Origin: Microcella humidisoli
GTDB lineage: Bacteria > Actinomycetota > Actinomycetes > Actinomycetales > Microbacteriaceae
Length of the DNA: 64,000 nucleotides
Direction: 5' to 3'
Assembly (NCBI RefSeq): GCF_024362325.1
Contig: NZ_CP101497.1
Location: forward strand, 682,001 to 746,000
The notes below the pieces were generated by a model. It searched no databases, was not told the DNA's origin, and saw only the letters and a list, made by a program, of their open reading frames with translations. Positions 39,343 through 48,253 of the stretch are shown piece by piece (position 1 is the stretch's first letter; each line of letters starts with the position of its first letter). The translations under genes and the position numbers were made by a program.

Positions 39343-39819
39343 ATGCACCGGATCACCATCCTCACGCTCAAGTCGCTCATCGCCGTGCTGCTCGCGCTGC
39401 TCGCGCTGACCCAGCTGGTCGTCGTTCCGGTCATCGCGGCCGAGACCGCCGAGCGCTTGCCCCCGCTCGCGTTCCTGCAGTGGCCCGGCGTCATCGCGGC
39501 CGCGGTGTTCGTGCTGTGCCTGCAGGCGGCGCTCGTCTGCGTCTGGCGCCTGCTGACCTTCGTGGGCGAGGGCATCATCTTCAACGTCAAAGCCTTCGCC
39601 TACGTCGACGTGATCCTCGGGGCGATCATCGTCGCCACCCTCATCGTCGTCGCGACGCTCGGGCTGCTCACGACCGTCGGGGCGGCCTCGCCCTCGATCG
39701 CGCTGCTCTGCCTGCTCGGCATCGTGATCGGCGCCGTGCTCGCCCTGCTCGTCGTCGTGCTGCGCGGGCTGCTGCGGCAGGCCTCGCAGCTCGAGAGCGA
39801 CCTCGCGGAGGTGGTGTGA
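39343..39819 (+). CDS. DUF2975 membrane protein
   Basis: This 158-residue protein has four predicted membrane helices (about 8-30, 45-65, 83-105, 118-142) and a FNVKAFAYVDVI loop that is typical of DUF2975. A GATAGGAA ribosome-binding region precedes ATG 39343. Its stop overlaps the next start (TGATG). DUF2975 genes are usually paired with a small YozG-like HTH gene, as here. Function unknown. Confidence 0.87.
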   Translation: MHRITILTLKSLIAVLLALLALTQLVVVPVIAAETAERLPPLAFLQWPGVIAAAVFVLCLQAALVCVWRLLTFVGEGIIFNVKAFAYVDVILGAIIVATLIVVATLGLLTTVGAASPSIALLCLLGIVIGAVLALLVVVLRGLLRQASQLESDLAEVV

Positions 39820-40040
39820 TGCCCATCATCATCAACCTCGACGTGCAGCTCGCCAAGAAGAAGATGTCGGTGGGCGAGTTCGCCGCCGCGATCGACATCA
39901 CCCCGGCGAACGTCGCCGTGCTCAAGAACGGTCGCGCGAAGGCCGTGCGGTTCTCGACCCTCGACGCGATCTGCCGGGTGCTCGAGTGCCAGCCCGGCGA
40001 CATCCTCGTGTGGGTTGCCGACGAGGAGCCGGGCGCATGA
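39819..40040 (+). CDS. YozG-type Cro/CI HTH regulator
   Basis: This 73-residue protein is almost entirely one HTH domain: INLDVQLAKKKMSVGEFA, ITPANVAVLKNGRAKAVRF, LDAICRVLECQPGDIL. It probably binds the inverted repeat upstream and controls its own operon. Its stop overlaps the start of the giant membrane protein gene (ATGA). Confidence 0.92.
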   Translation: MPIIINLDVQLAKKKMSVGEFAAAIDITPANVAVLKNGRAKAVRFSTLDAICRVLECQPGDILVWVADEEPGA

Positions 40041-43000
40041 CCACGACGCACTGGAGCGCGCCGACCGTCGAGCGGCTGCGCGACGCCACACGATGCCCCG
40101 TGTGCACCCGTCCCCTCGACGCGGGCCTCTGCCGATCCTGCGGTGCCGACCTGCGCGGCGAGCCCGGCGTCGAGGTGTGGCAGGCGGCGTCGGCCGCGGC
40201 CGATGCGCTCGCGGCGCTGCAGACGGTGGTCACGAGCATCCCGCGCCGCGTCATCGACCCGGTCACCGTGCGCCCGCGTCCCGTGGCAGCGCCCGCCAGT
40301 CGGCCGACGTCCGCCGCTCCTCCGCGCGCCAGCACCACGCTGCAGTCGGTGCTCGCCGTCGCCGGGGCGGGTCTCGTCGCACTCGCCGCGCTCGTCTTCA
40401 CGCTGCTCAACCCCGACCTCACCGACCCGATCGCGCGCGGCGGCGTGCTCGTCGCCGCGACGCTGCTGTTCGCCGGCGGCGCTCCGGTGCTGCGCCGCCG
40501 CGCCCTCGCCGTCTCGGCGGAGTGCGTCGCGGCCCTCGCCCTCGTCTTCGCGACCCTCGCGATCGTCGCGCTCGCGCCCGCGCTGCCCCTCGGTCTCGAC
40601 GGCTGGGCACTCACGACCCTGAGCGCCCTGTTCGGCGGCGCTCTCGCGCTGGCGCTCGGCCTGCGCACGCGCCTTCGCGGGTGGATGCTCGCCGGCAGCC
40701 TCGCCCTCGCCCTCGTGCCCCTGCTCGCGGCGGCCGCGATCGGCACCCCGCCCGGCACGCTGTGGGGTCCGCTCGGCTCCGCGGCCGTCGCGCTCGCGCT
40801 GCTCGAGGGGGCGAGCCGGCTCGAGGCGCGCGGAGCGCTGGGTCGGCACCGTGAGCGCACCCTGCTCATCGCCGTGCAGCTGCTCGGCGCCGTGCTGCTC
40901 GCCGCGTTCATCGTCGAGGCCTGGTTCGGCGGCCCCGATGATGGCTGGGCGCACGGCACCGAGCGCTGGCTGAGCACCGCGGCCGCCGTGCTCGGCGGCG
41001 GCGCCGTCGCCGCGCGCAGCGCCCGCCACGGCCTGCGCCTGCTGTGGAGCTTCATCGCGGGGGCGAGCGTGCCGGCCGCGCTCGTGATTGCCTCGCTCGG
41101 CATCGACCCCGGCTGGATCGGAGGGCCCTCGGCCCTCATCGTGCTCGTACCCGCCGCGGCAGCCGCGGGCGTGCTCGCGCTCACGGCCCTGAGCCGCGCC
41201 GATGTCGCCGCGCACCGCCGCACCGTGCTCGCGGGGGCCATGAGCGTGTTCGCGATCGTGGTGTCCCCGCATGCCGGGCTCGCCGCGCTCGGCGCGCTGG
41301 CCGCACTGCTCGGTGGCGCCCGCGCGACCGCGGGCGGCGGCTCGCCGCTCGACGCCGACACGGGCGCCGCCGTCGTGCTCGGCCTCGTCGTCGCGAGTGT
41401 CGCCCTCGCCCTGCAGGCTCGGCTCGTCGGCGACCGCGCCGGTCGTCCGACCGCGGCCGTGCACCGCGGACGCGCGCTCAGCTTCTGGACGCTCGGCCTC
41501 GCCGGTCTCGGTGCGCTCGGGCTGACGATCGTCGCCCCGGAGGTGCGCGCGATCGCCGCGATCGTGCTCGTGACAGCCACGGCGGTCATCCTGACCACGA
41601 CCGCCGCAGGGCCGCGCGCACGGCTCGCCCTGCGACTGCCGATCATCCTCGCGGGCCATGCCGCGCTGCTGGTCGCCGTCTCGTTGTCGTGGCAGTCGAC
41701 CGAGTCGGCCGTGATGCTCGGGCCCGCCGCCCTCGTCGCGCTCGTCGCGCTCGCCGGCACGGTGCCCGCCGCCGGCCGTGCCGCGCACACCGCCGTCGGC
41801 GTCGGGTACGCACTCGTCCTCACCGCCTCGGCGCTCTCGCTCGCCGGTGTCGGCGGCCCTGCACTGGTGAGCCTCACCGCGACGATCGGGCTCATCGTCG
41901 CGATCGCGGTGACGCTCGTGCCGCGGGTTCCCGCCGCGCACTGGCTCACGGTGCTGGTCGTCACGACCGTGCCGTTCGCGCTCGCCGTCGCTCTCGTGGT
42001 GGTCGAGCGCAGCGGCTGGGCGGCCCTCTCGACCACGGCCATGATCGTGCTGGCCGTGAGCCTTCTGCGCACGCGTCGGCCCGGCCTCGGCATCGTCGTG
42101 CGGGTGCTCGCGGGCACCGTCATCGTTCCCTCCCTCGCGGTCGTGCTCGTCGACCTCGGAGCCGAGCTGCTCGTCATGAGCGGCTCGCCCATCGTGCTGC
42201 CGGCGATCGCCCTGCTCGTGGCGGCGACCCTGCCGCTCATCCCCCGCCTCGTCGAGGGCATGCGCGACCGCGGCATGCCGGTCGCGCACGCGAGCGCCGT
42301 CGGCCGGGCGATCGAGCTCTCGACCCTGCTCACCGCCGTCATCGCCGTCGCGCTGGCCTACGCACGCGAGGCCGCCGGGCCCGTGACCGCGATCATCGTG
42401 CTCGCACTCGTGGCTCTGGGCTGCGCGACCGCCGCGCGCGTGCGTGGCGCGGCACCGTATTGGTGGGTGAGCGGGGCCGCCGCGACGGCGGCGCTCTCGA
42501 CCCTGTGGTTCGAGCTCGGCGTCACGGCACCCGAGGCACACCTGCTGCCGCCGGCGATCGCCACGGCCACGATCGCCGCGGTGCTGACGGCGCGGGCAAG
42601 GCCGCGCCCCGAGCTCTACGGCGCGGCCCTGCTCACCGGCATCGTGCCCTTGCTCGCGCTGCTCGCGCTCGACGCCGAGCCCGTGCCCGCTCGAGCGCTG
42701 GGGCTCGTGCTCGCATCGGTGGGTCTCGCAGTGCTCGGGGCGAGCATCCGTCCCCGCGCGGCGGCGCCGGGCGGCGGCCTCGAACCGCACCGCCTCGCCC
42801 CCGTACGGGCATGGACGCTCTCGGCCGCAACCGTGGCGGGTCTCGCGGGCGCCGCGCTCGCCGCCCGCATCGGGCTCGGCACCGCCTCGCTCGCTGTCGA
42901 CCCGGCGGCCGCGCCGACCGTCGTGGTCGTGCTGCTCGTGGCCCTCGCGGGCGCCGTGCCCGCCGGGGTCGCGGGAATGCTGCGCACCGCATCCCTCGAC

Positions 43001-43720
43001 GCGCCGGCCCGGCGCTGGGCGCTCGTGCCCGCGATCTCCGCTGTCACGATCGCGGCGTGGACGGCGATCGAGCCCGAGGCGCTGACGGTCGCCATCCTGT
43101 GGATGCTCATGCTCGCGTTGCTCATCACCATGACCATCGCCGTCGCTCGTGAGCGGCGCGGCACGACTCTGCTGCCGCGAGCGTGGGTGCTCTTCTCGCT
43201 CGCCCTCGGCACGGCCATCGTCGCGTGGAGCACGCGCGAGTTCCTGCGGGTCGAAGCCTTCTCGCTGCCCCTCGGCCTCCTGCTGCTCATCGCCGGCGCC
43301 ATCGCGCTGCGTCAGACAGCACCGAGCACCACGGTTCCGGTGCACCACTGGCCTGCCGGGCGATCGGGATCGTGGTGGCTGCTCGCTCCGGGGCTCATCG
43401 TGCTCGTGTTCGCCTCCATGCTCGCGACGGCCACCGACCCGCAGACCTGGCGCGCGGTGCTCGTCATGGGGCTCGCCCTCGCCTTCATCCTCGTCGGCGT
43501 GCGGTGGCGGCTCGCGGCCCCCTTCGTGCTCGGCATCATCGTGCTGCCGGTCGAGAACGTGCTCGCGTTCTCGGTGCAGATCGGGCGCGGCATCGAGGCC
43601 ATGCCGTGGTGGATCACCCTCGCGGTCGTGGGCCTCGTGCTGCTCGTGATCGCTGTCGGATCCGAGCGCCGCGGCGGCCCGGGTGCCCCGGCGACGCCGC
43701 GCCTGCGCGACCTCCGCTGA
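40037..43720 (+). CDS. giant polytopic membrane protein (SCO7613-like)
   Basis: This 1227-residue protein has an N-terminal zinc ribbon (Cys20, Cys23, Cys32, Cys35 in CPVC and CRSC), a disordered linker to about residue 95, then some 30 or more hydrophobic helices to the C-terminus. I recall similar architecture in actinobacterial SCO7613 C-terminal-domain proteins. No enzyme motif is evident. The start ATG 40037 overlaps the HTH gene by 4 bases, so all three genes form one translationally coupled operon. It may be an envelope sensor or scaffold; function unknown. Confidence 0.8.
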   Translation: MTTTHWSAPTVERLRDATRCPVCTRPLDAGLCRSCGADLRGEPGVEVWQAASAAADALAALQTVVTSIPRRVIDPVTVRPRPVAAPASRPTSAAPPRASTTLQSVLAVAGAGLVALAALVFTLLNPDLTDPIARGGVLVAATLLFAGGAPVLRRRALAVSAECVAALALVFATLAIVALAPALPLGLDGWALTTLSALFGGALALALGLRTRLRGWMLAGSLALALVPLLAAAAIGTPPGTLWGPLGSAAVALALLEGASRLEARGALGRHRERTLLIAVQLLGAVLLAAFIVEAWFGGPDDGWAHGTERWLSTAAAVLGGGAVAARSARHGLRLLWSFIAGASVPAALVIASLGIDPGWIGGPSALIVLVPAAAAAGVLALTALSRADVAAHRRTVLAGAMSVFAIVVSPHAGLAALGALAALLGGARATAGGGSPLDADTGAAVVLGLVVASVALALQARLVGDRAGRPTAAVHRGRALSFWTLGLAGLGALGLTIVAPEVRAIAAIVLVTATAVILTTTAAGPRARLALRLPIILAGHAALLVAVSLSWQSTESAVMLGPAALVALVALAGTVPAAGRAAHTAVGVGYALVLTASALSLAGVGGPALVSLTATIGLIVAIAVTLVPRVPAAHWLTVLVVTTVPFALAVALVVVERSGWAALSTTAMIVLAVSLLRTRRPGLGIVVRVLAGTVIVPSLAVVLVDLGAELLVMSGSPIVLPAIALLVAATLPLIPRLVEGMRDRGMPVAHASAVGRAIELSTLLTAVIAVALAYAREAAGPVTAIIVLALVALGCATAARVRGAAPYWWVSGAAATAALSTLWFELGVTAPEAHLLPPAIATATIAAVLTARARPRPELYGAALLTGIVPLLALLALDAEPVPARALGLVLASVGLAVLGASIRPRAAAPGGGLEPHRLAPVRAWTLSAATVAGLAGAALAARIGLGTASLAVDPAAAPTVVVVLLVALAGAVPAGVAGMLRTASLDAPARRWALVPAISAVTIAAWTAIEPEALTVAILWMLMLALLITMTIAVARERRGTTLLPRAWVLFSLALGTAIVAWSTREFLRVEAFSLPLGLLLLIAGAIALRQTAPSTTVPVHHWPAGRSGSWWLLAPGLIVLVFASMLATATDPQTWRAVLVMGLALAFILVGVRWRLAAPFVLGIIVLPVENVLAFSVQIGRGIEAMPWWITLAVVGLVLLVIAVGSERRGGPGAPATPRLRDLR

Positions 43721-43829
43721 CCGCCCGCGGCGCCGCGCCGAATATCTCTCGCCAAGCCGTTCGTGGTGGGGCAGTATTGCGGCTACAGAGCGCGCATCCG
43801 AACGCGCCGAGAGCCGGAGGCATACCCCC

Positions 43830-45458
43830 ATGTCCGCAGGATCCGCTGTCGAAACGCGCAGCTCGTGGTTGCCGCTGTTCGTTGTCATGCTGGCGCAGGT
43901 TCAGCTCGCGTTCAACGCCTGGAACGTGTCGATCACCGGCATCACGGAAGACCTCGGCATCTCGCCGACCACGGTCGGCCTCGCGAACACCGCGAGCACC
44001 TTCGCCGTCTCGGCCTTCCTGCTGCTCGGCGCGAAGATCACCGCGAAGATCGGCCCCGTGCTCGCCTTCCGCATCGGCGTGATCATTCCCGCGCTCGCCG
44101 CCATCCTCATCGCGACGGCGCAGGACGGCTCGGTGCTCTTCATCGCCCAGTCGATCACGGGCGCCTCGAACGCCATCACGCTGCCGGCGCTCACGATCAT
44201 CATCGCCGCGAGCTTCCAGGGCAAGCAGCAGGCCTCGGCGATCGGCTACTTCGCGGCGAGCATCCCGCTCGCCCAGGTGGTCTCGCTGCTCATCGCCGGT
44301 CAGTTCGCCTCGACGATCGGCTGGCGCTGGTCGTTCGTGCTCGTCGCGTCGATCGGCCTCATCAACTTCGCCGCGAGCTTCCTGCTCAAGCCCGTGCCGC
44401 CGCAGAAGAACCTCATCGTCGACTGGACCGGCGGCATGCTCGCCGCGATCTCGATCATCCTGATCAGCTTCGGCATGAGCGTCATGAACGACTGGGGCCT
44501 GCTGACGGCGAGCGGCAACGCTCCGATCTCGATCGGCGAGTTCTCGGTCGTGCCCTTCTTCTTCGTCGCGGCGGTCATCTTCGCGCAGCTCTTCCTCAGC
44601 CGCACGCGCAAGCGCATGGCCGAGCAGAAGGTGCCGCTCGTCAACCTCGACATCGTCGGAACGCGCAGCGAGCGCGCCACCGTCACCGTCATGGGCCTCA
44701 TGCTGTTCGTGGGCACGGCCGTGAGCTTCCTCATGCCGCTCTACATGCAGGTCGTGCAGGGCTTCGTCGGCATCGAGGTCTCGTTCGCCGTGATTCCGTA
44801 CACGATCTCGATCTTCATCGCCAACACCCTCGTCTCGCGGCTCTACAGCCGATTCGCGCCGCGCACGATCGCGAGCGTGAGCATGACGGTCGTCACCCTC
44901 GCGCTCGTGTGGCTGTCGTTCACGATCGCGAACGACTGGGGTCAGGCATCCGTCATCATCGGTCTCGTCGTGCTCGGCCTCGCGCAGGGCTGCGTCGTCG
45001 CCCTCGTCTTCAACTCGCTGCTCACCTCGGCGCCCGCCGAGAACGCCGGCGACGTCGGCGCCATCCGCGGTCTGACGCACAACCTCTCGGGCAGCGCGGG
45101 CATCGCCGTCGCGTCGGCCTTCGCCGTCGGCCTGCTCACCTCGAGCGCCTACGCGGCAGCGAACGACTCCGAGGTCTTCACACCCGAGATCGTCGAGCAG
45201 ATCAACTTCGACAACGTCAACTTCTTCACCAACGCGCAGCTCGAGCAGGTGCTGACCGAGCGCACCGACGCGACCGAGGAGCAGATCGCGTTCGCCGTCG
45301 AGGAGTTCACCGAATCACGGCTCACCGCGCTGCGCACCACGATGCTCGTGCTGGGCGGGCTCGCCGCGCTCGCGATCGTTCCTGCGCGCCGCATGCCCGG
45401 CTTCCAGAAGGAGGACCTGTACGTGGGGTACCCGGAGTCGGACGAGAAGAAGGACTAG
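43830..45458 (+). CDS. DHA2-type MFS efflux transporter
   Basis: This 542-residue transporter has about 14 membrane helices. It has the MFS loop GAKITAKIGPVLAFRIGVI and motif-C-like GYFAASIPLAQVVSLLIAG, and LTHNLSGSAGIAV in the second half. An unusual acidic segment (about 440-490, FTPEIVEQINFDNVNFF and repeated Glu) lies between the last helices. It probably exports drugs or metabolites by proton antiport. The start ATG 43830 was chosen at the first family-like Met. Confidence 0.88.
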   Translation: MSAGSAVETRSSWLPLFVVMLAQVQLAFNAWNVSITGITEDLGISPTTVGLANTASTFAVSAFLLLGAKITAKIGPVLAFRIGVIIPALAAILIATAQDGSVLFIAQSITGASNAITLPALTIIIAASFQGKQQASAIGYFAASIPLAQVVSLLIAGQFASTIGWRWSFVLVASIGLINFAASFLLKPVPPQKNLIVDWTGGMLAAISIILISFGMSVMNDWGLLTASGNAPISIGEFSVVPFFFVAAVIFAQLFLSRTRKRMAEQKVPLVNLDIVGTRSERATVTVMGLMLFVGTAVSFLMPLYMQVVQGFVGIEVSFAVIPYTISIFIANTLVSRLYSRFAPRTIASVSMTVVTLALVWLSFTIANDWGQASVIIGLVVLGLAQGCVVALVFNSLLTSAPAENAGDVGAIRGLTHNLSGSAGIAVASAFAVGLLTSSAYAAANDSEVFTPEIVEQINFDNVNFFTNAQLEQVLTERTDATEEQIAFAVEEFTESRLTALRTTMLVLGGLAALAIVPARRMPGFQKEDLYVGYPESDEKKD

Positions 45459-45469
45459 CGAGCGCACGA

Positions 45470-45514
45470 CACGAACGGGCCCCGGCGGATGTTCTCCGCC
45501 GGGGCCCGTTCGTG
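45470..45514. terminator. bidirectional terminator, 20-bp stem
   Basis: A perfect 20-bp stem (45470-45489 with 45495-45514) closes on a 5-base loop between convergent MFS and pepA genes. The arms begin CACGAACGGG and end CCCGTTCGTG. Confidence 0.85.
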
Positions 45515-45526
45515 CGAGGTGCGCCG

Positions 45527-47008
45527 CTAGGCCGCGAAGCGCTGCTCGATCGCGGCGAGCAGCGTGCGCACCGAGACGCCCGTGGCGCCTTCGGCGAGGT
45601 AGCCGTAGGCCGGTCCCTCGTTCACGGCCGCGCCGGCGATGTCGAGGTGCGCCCACGGGATCGGCGAGCCGTCGGCGCGCGTGCCGATGAACTCTTTGAG
45701 GAAGATGCCCGCGACGAGCATCCCGCCATCGCGATTGCCCACCTTGAGGTTCGCCATGTCGGCGAAGCGCGAGTCGAGCTGCGAGCGCAGCTCCTCCGGC
45801 AGGGGCATGTGCCAGTGCGGCTCGCCCGTCTCGCGGCCCGCGGCGACGATGGCACCGACGAGCTCGTCATCGCCCATGACGCCGACCGTGCGGCGGCCGA
45901 GCGAGACGATCGCCGCGCCCGTGAGGGTGGCGACGTCGATGATCGCGTCGGGGCCCTCCTCGCTCGCGAGCACGAGGCCGTCGGCCATGACGAGGCGGCC
46001 CTCGGCGTCGGTGTTCATGACCTCGACGGTCGTGCCGCCGCGGATGGTGAGGATGTCGTTGACGCGAATCGCCGTCGACGACACGAGGTTCTCTGACATG
46101 CACAGGAACGCCGTGAGGCGCACGGGCAGCCCGAGCCGCGCCGCCGCGAGCACGAGGCCGAGCGAGACGGCGGCGCCGCCCATGTCGTTCTGCATGCCGT
46201 TCATGGCTTCGGCGGGCTTGAGCGAGTAGCCGCCCGTGTCGTACGTGATGCCCTTGCCGACGAGCGCGACGTGCTGCTCGGCGCCCGCGGGAGCGTACGA
46301 GACCTTCACGAGGCGCGGCGGGCGCGACGAGCCCTGGCCGATGCCGATGATGCCGCCGCAGCCTTCGGCCGCGAGCTTCTTCTCGTCCCACACCTCGACC
46401 GTGACGGGCGCGCCCTTCGCGGCCGCGATGGCGGCGTCGGCGAACGACTGCGGGTAGAGGTCGCCGCCCGAGCGGTTCGTCAGGTCGCGCACGAGGGCGA
46501 TCTGCTCGGTGACGATGCGGATGCGCTCGATCGCCTCGGCCGAGACCGCCGCGGCCGTGCACACCGTCACAGCGCCGACCGGGGTCTTGACCTTCGCGGC
46601 GGTCTTCGCGCGGTAGTCGGTGAAGGCGTAGGCCGCGAGCGCGGCGCCCTCGATCATGGCGTGCACGTGCGCCTCGTCGTCGAGGCCGAAGGCGAGCGCG
46701 ATGGATGCGGCGCCGGCGAGCTGGCGCACGGCCGAGCCGGCCGCACGACGGGCCGTGTCGGCCGAGAGCGTCGCGCCGAGCCCGACGACGGCGAGGGTCG
46801 CGCGCGAGCCGTCGAGCGCGGGCAGGCGCACGAGCTCGTCGGCCTTGCCCGTGAGCCCGATGGCGACGAGCTGGTCGTGCAGTGCGGCGAGCGACGGGTG
46901 CGCGACGAGCTCGGGGCCGTCGGCCCCGATGCGCGCGGCGATCACAACGACGTCGACGTCGAGGGATGCGGGGGCGGCGGATGAGGTGGTCACCGTCAGG
47001 CTGCTCAT
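45527..47008 (-). CDS. pepA: leucyl aminopeptidase (M17)
   Basis: This 493-residue M17 metallopeptidase has the signature NTDAEGRLV, metal-binding VGKGITYDTGGYSLKP (with the Lys), NDMGGAA and VATLTGAAIVSLG. An N-terminal macro-like domain covers about 1-170. It trims N-terminal residues in the cytosol. The start is ATG 47008. It is divergent from the AI-2E family gene. Confidence 0.95.
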   Translation of the reverse strand: MSSLTVTTSSAAPASLDVDVVVIAARIGADGPELVAHPSLAALHDQLVAIGLTGKADELVRLPALDGSRATLAVVGLGATLSADTARRAAGSAVRQLAGAASIALAFGLDDEAHVHAMIEGAALAAYAFTDYRAKTAAKVKTPVGAVTVCTAAAVSAEAIERIRIVTEQIALVRDLTNRSGGDLYPQSFADAAIAAAKGAPVTVEVWDEKKLAAEGCGGIIGIGQGSSRPPRLVKVSYAPAGAEQHVALVGKGITYDTGGYSLKPAEAMNGMQNDMGGAAVSLGLVLAAARLGLPVRLTAFLCMSENLVSSTAIRVNDILTIRGGTTVEVMNTDAEGRLVMADGLVLASEEGPDAIIDVATLTGAAIVSLGRRTVGVMGDDELVGAIVAAGRETGEPHWHMPLPEELRSQLDSRFADMANLKVGNRDGGMLVAGIFLKEFIGTRADGSPIPWAHLDIAGAAVNEGPAYGYLAEGATGVSVRTLLAAIEQRFAA

Positions 47009-47145
47009 GGGTGGTCCGTTTCTCGTGCGGGTCAGGACGATCGTGGAGTGACGATTCGTCGCGCCCAGGCTATTCCCTTCATCGTTCGGGCGATATGGTG
47101 ACGAGGATTCTGTCGGTCGATCGGCGGAAGACAGAGAGGACCGCC

Positions 47146-48249
47146 ATGGCGTCCGAGGCACCCGTCCCCGCACCCGAGCCGGAGGCCGTGCGCACCGAAC
47201 GCGTCACCTGGCTGCGCTCCGGGCCGTTCGCGATCGGGTTCATCGGCACGCTCGGCGTCCTGCTCGCCCTGCTGCTCGGCGCCGCGGTCGCGCAGCTCGC
47301 CTACACGATCACGCTCATCTTCCTGGCGACCTTCATCAGTCTCGGGCTCTACCCCGTCGTGACCCGGCTGCAGCAACGCGGGCTCAGCAAGGGCGCGGCT
47401 ATCGGTGTGGTGCTCGCGGCCTTCCTCGCCGTCGTGGCGGCCATGCTCTTCCTCATCGTGCCGATCGTCATCGAGCAGGCCACGGAGCTCGCGCGCACGC
47501 TGCCCGAGAACCTCACCGACGTGAACAACCAACCGTGGTTCATCGATCTCGACGAGCAGTTCAACGGCTACCCGCTCATCCTGCTCGAGTGGATCCGCCT
47601 CAACTCGGCCGACCCGAGCCTGTGGCTCACGGTGGGCGGCGGGGCGCTGCGCATCGGTGCCGACATCATCAACGGCACGTTCGGCGTGCTGCTCGTCGTC
47701 GTCATCACGATCTACTTCGTCGCCTCGCTCGACGTGATGAAGAACGCGCTCTACGACCTCGTGCCGGGCTCGAAGCGCGCGGGCTTCGCCGAGATCGCGG
47801 AGGAGATCTTCGACTCCATCGGCAAGTACCTCAGCGGGCAGGTCATCATCGCGGTCACCAATGCGACCTTCTCCTTCATCCTGCTCACCATCATGGGCGT
47901 GCGCTACGCCGGCATCCTGGCGTTCATCGCGCTCTTCATAACGCTCATCCCGGTCGTGGGCTCGGTCATCAGCACGACCCTCATGGTGCTCGTGTCGCTC
48001 TTCACCTCACCCGCAGCGGCGCTCGTCGTCGGCATCGTCATGATCGTGTACATGCAGCTCGAGGCATACCTGCTGACGCCCCGCATCATCGGCAAGGCCA
48101 TCAAGATCCCGGCCTCGCTCGTGCTCATCGGCGCCGTCATCGGCGGCACCCTCCTCGGCCTGCTCGGTGCCCTCGTCGCGTCGCCCGTCGTCGCGAGCAT
48201 CCTGCTGATCCTCAAGAAGGTCGTCGTTCCGCGGCAGAGGGTGAAGTAG
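47146..48249 (+). CDS. AI-2E family transporter
   Basis: This 367-residue membrane protein has eight predicted helices. Recognised stretches are LFITLIPVVGSVISTTLMV and MQLEAYLLTPRIIGKAIKI, the conserved C-terminal motif of the family (PF01594), and GLLGALVASPVVASILLIL. Members act as sodium/proton antiporters or AI-2 exporters. It is followed after 4 bases by cls, implying co-transcription. Confidence 0.92.
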   Translation: MASEAPVPAPEPEAVRTERVTWLRSGPFAIGFIGTLGVLLALLLGAAVAQLAYTITLIFLATFISLGLYPVVTRLQQRGLSKGAAIGVVLAAFLAVVAAMLFLIVPIVIEQATELARTLPENLTDVNNQPWFIDLDEQFNGYPLILLEWIRLNSADPSLWLTVGGGALRIGADIINGTFGVLLVVVITIYFVASLDVMKNALYDLVPGSKRAGFAEIAEEIFDSIGKYLSGQVIIAVTNATFSFILLTIMGVRYAGILAFIALFITLIPVVGSVISTTLMVLVSLFTSPAAALVVGIVMIVYMQLEAYLLTPRIIGKAIKIPASLVLIGAVIGGTLLGLLGALVASPVVASILLILKKVVVPRQRVK

Positions 48250-48253
48250 TCGC

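Noticed and set aside
37345..39819. 824-codon plus-strand frame across pta, SRP RNA and tRNA-Ser
   Set aside because: Only its final 159 codons (DUF2975) look like protein; the rest is antisense or RNA.
39668..43888. 1406-codon minus-strand open frame
   Set aside because: It is antisense to the giant membrane protein and DUF2975 genes, is rich in Arg/Gly/Glu/His, and has no domain; it arises from high GC in third codon positions.
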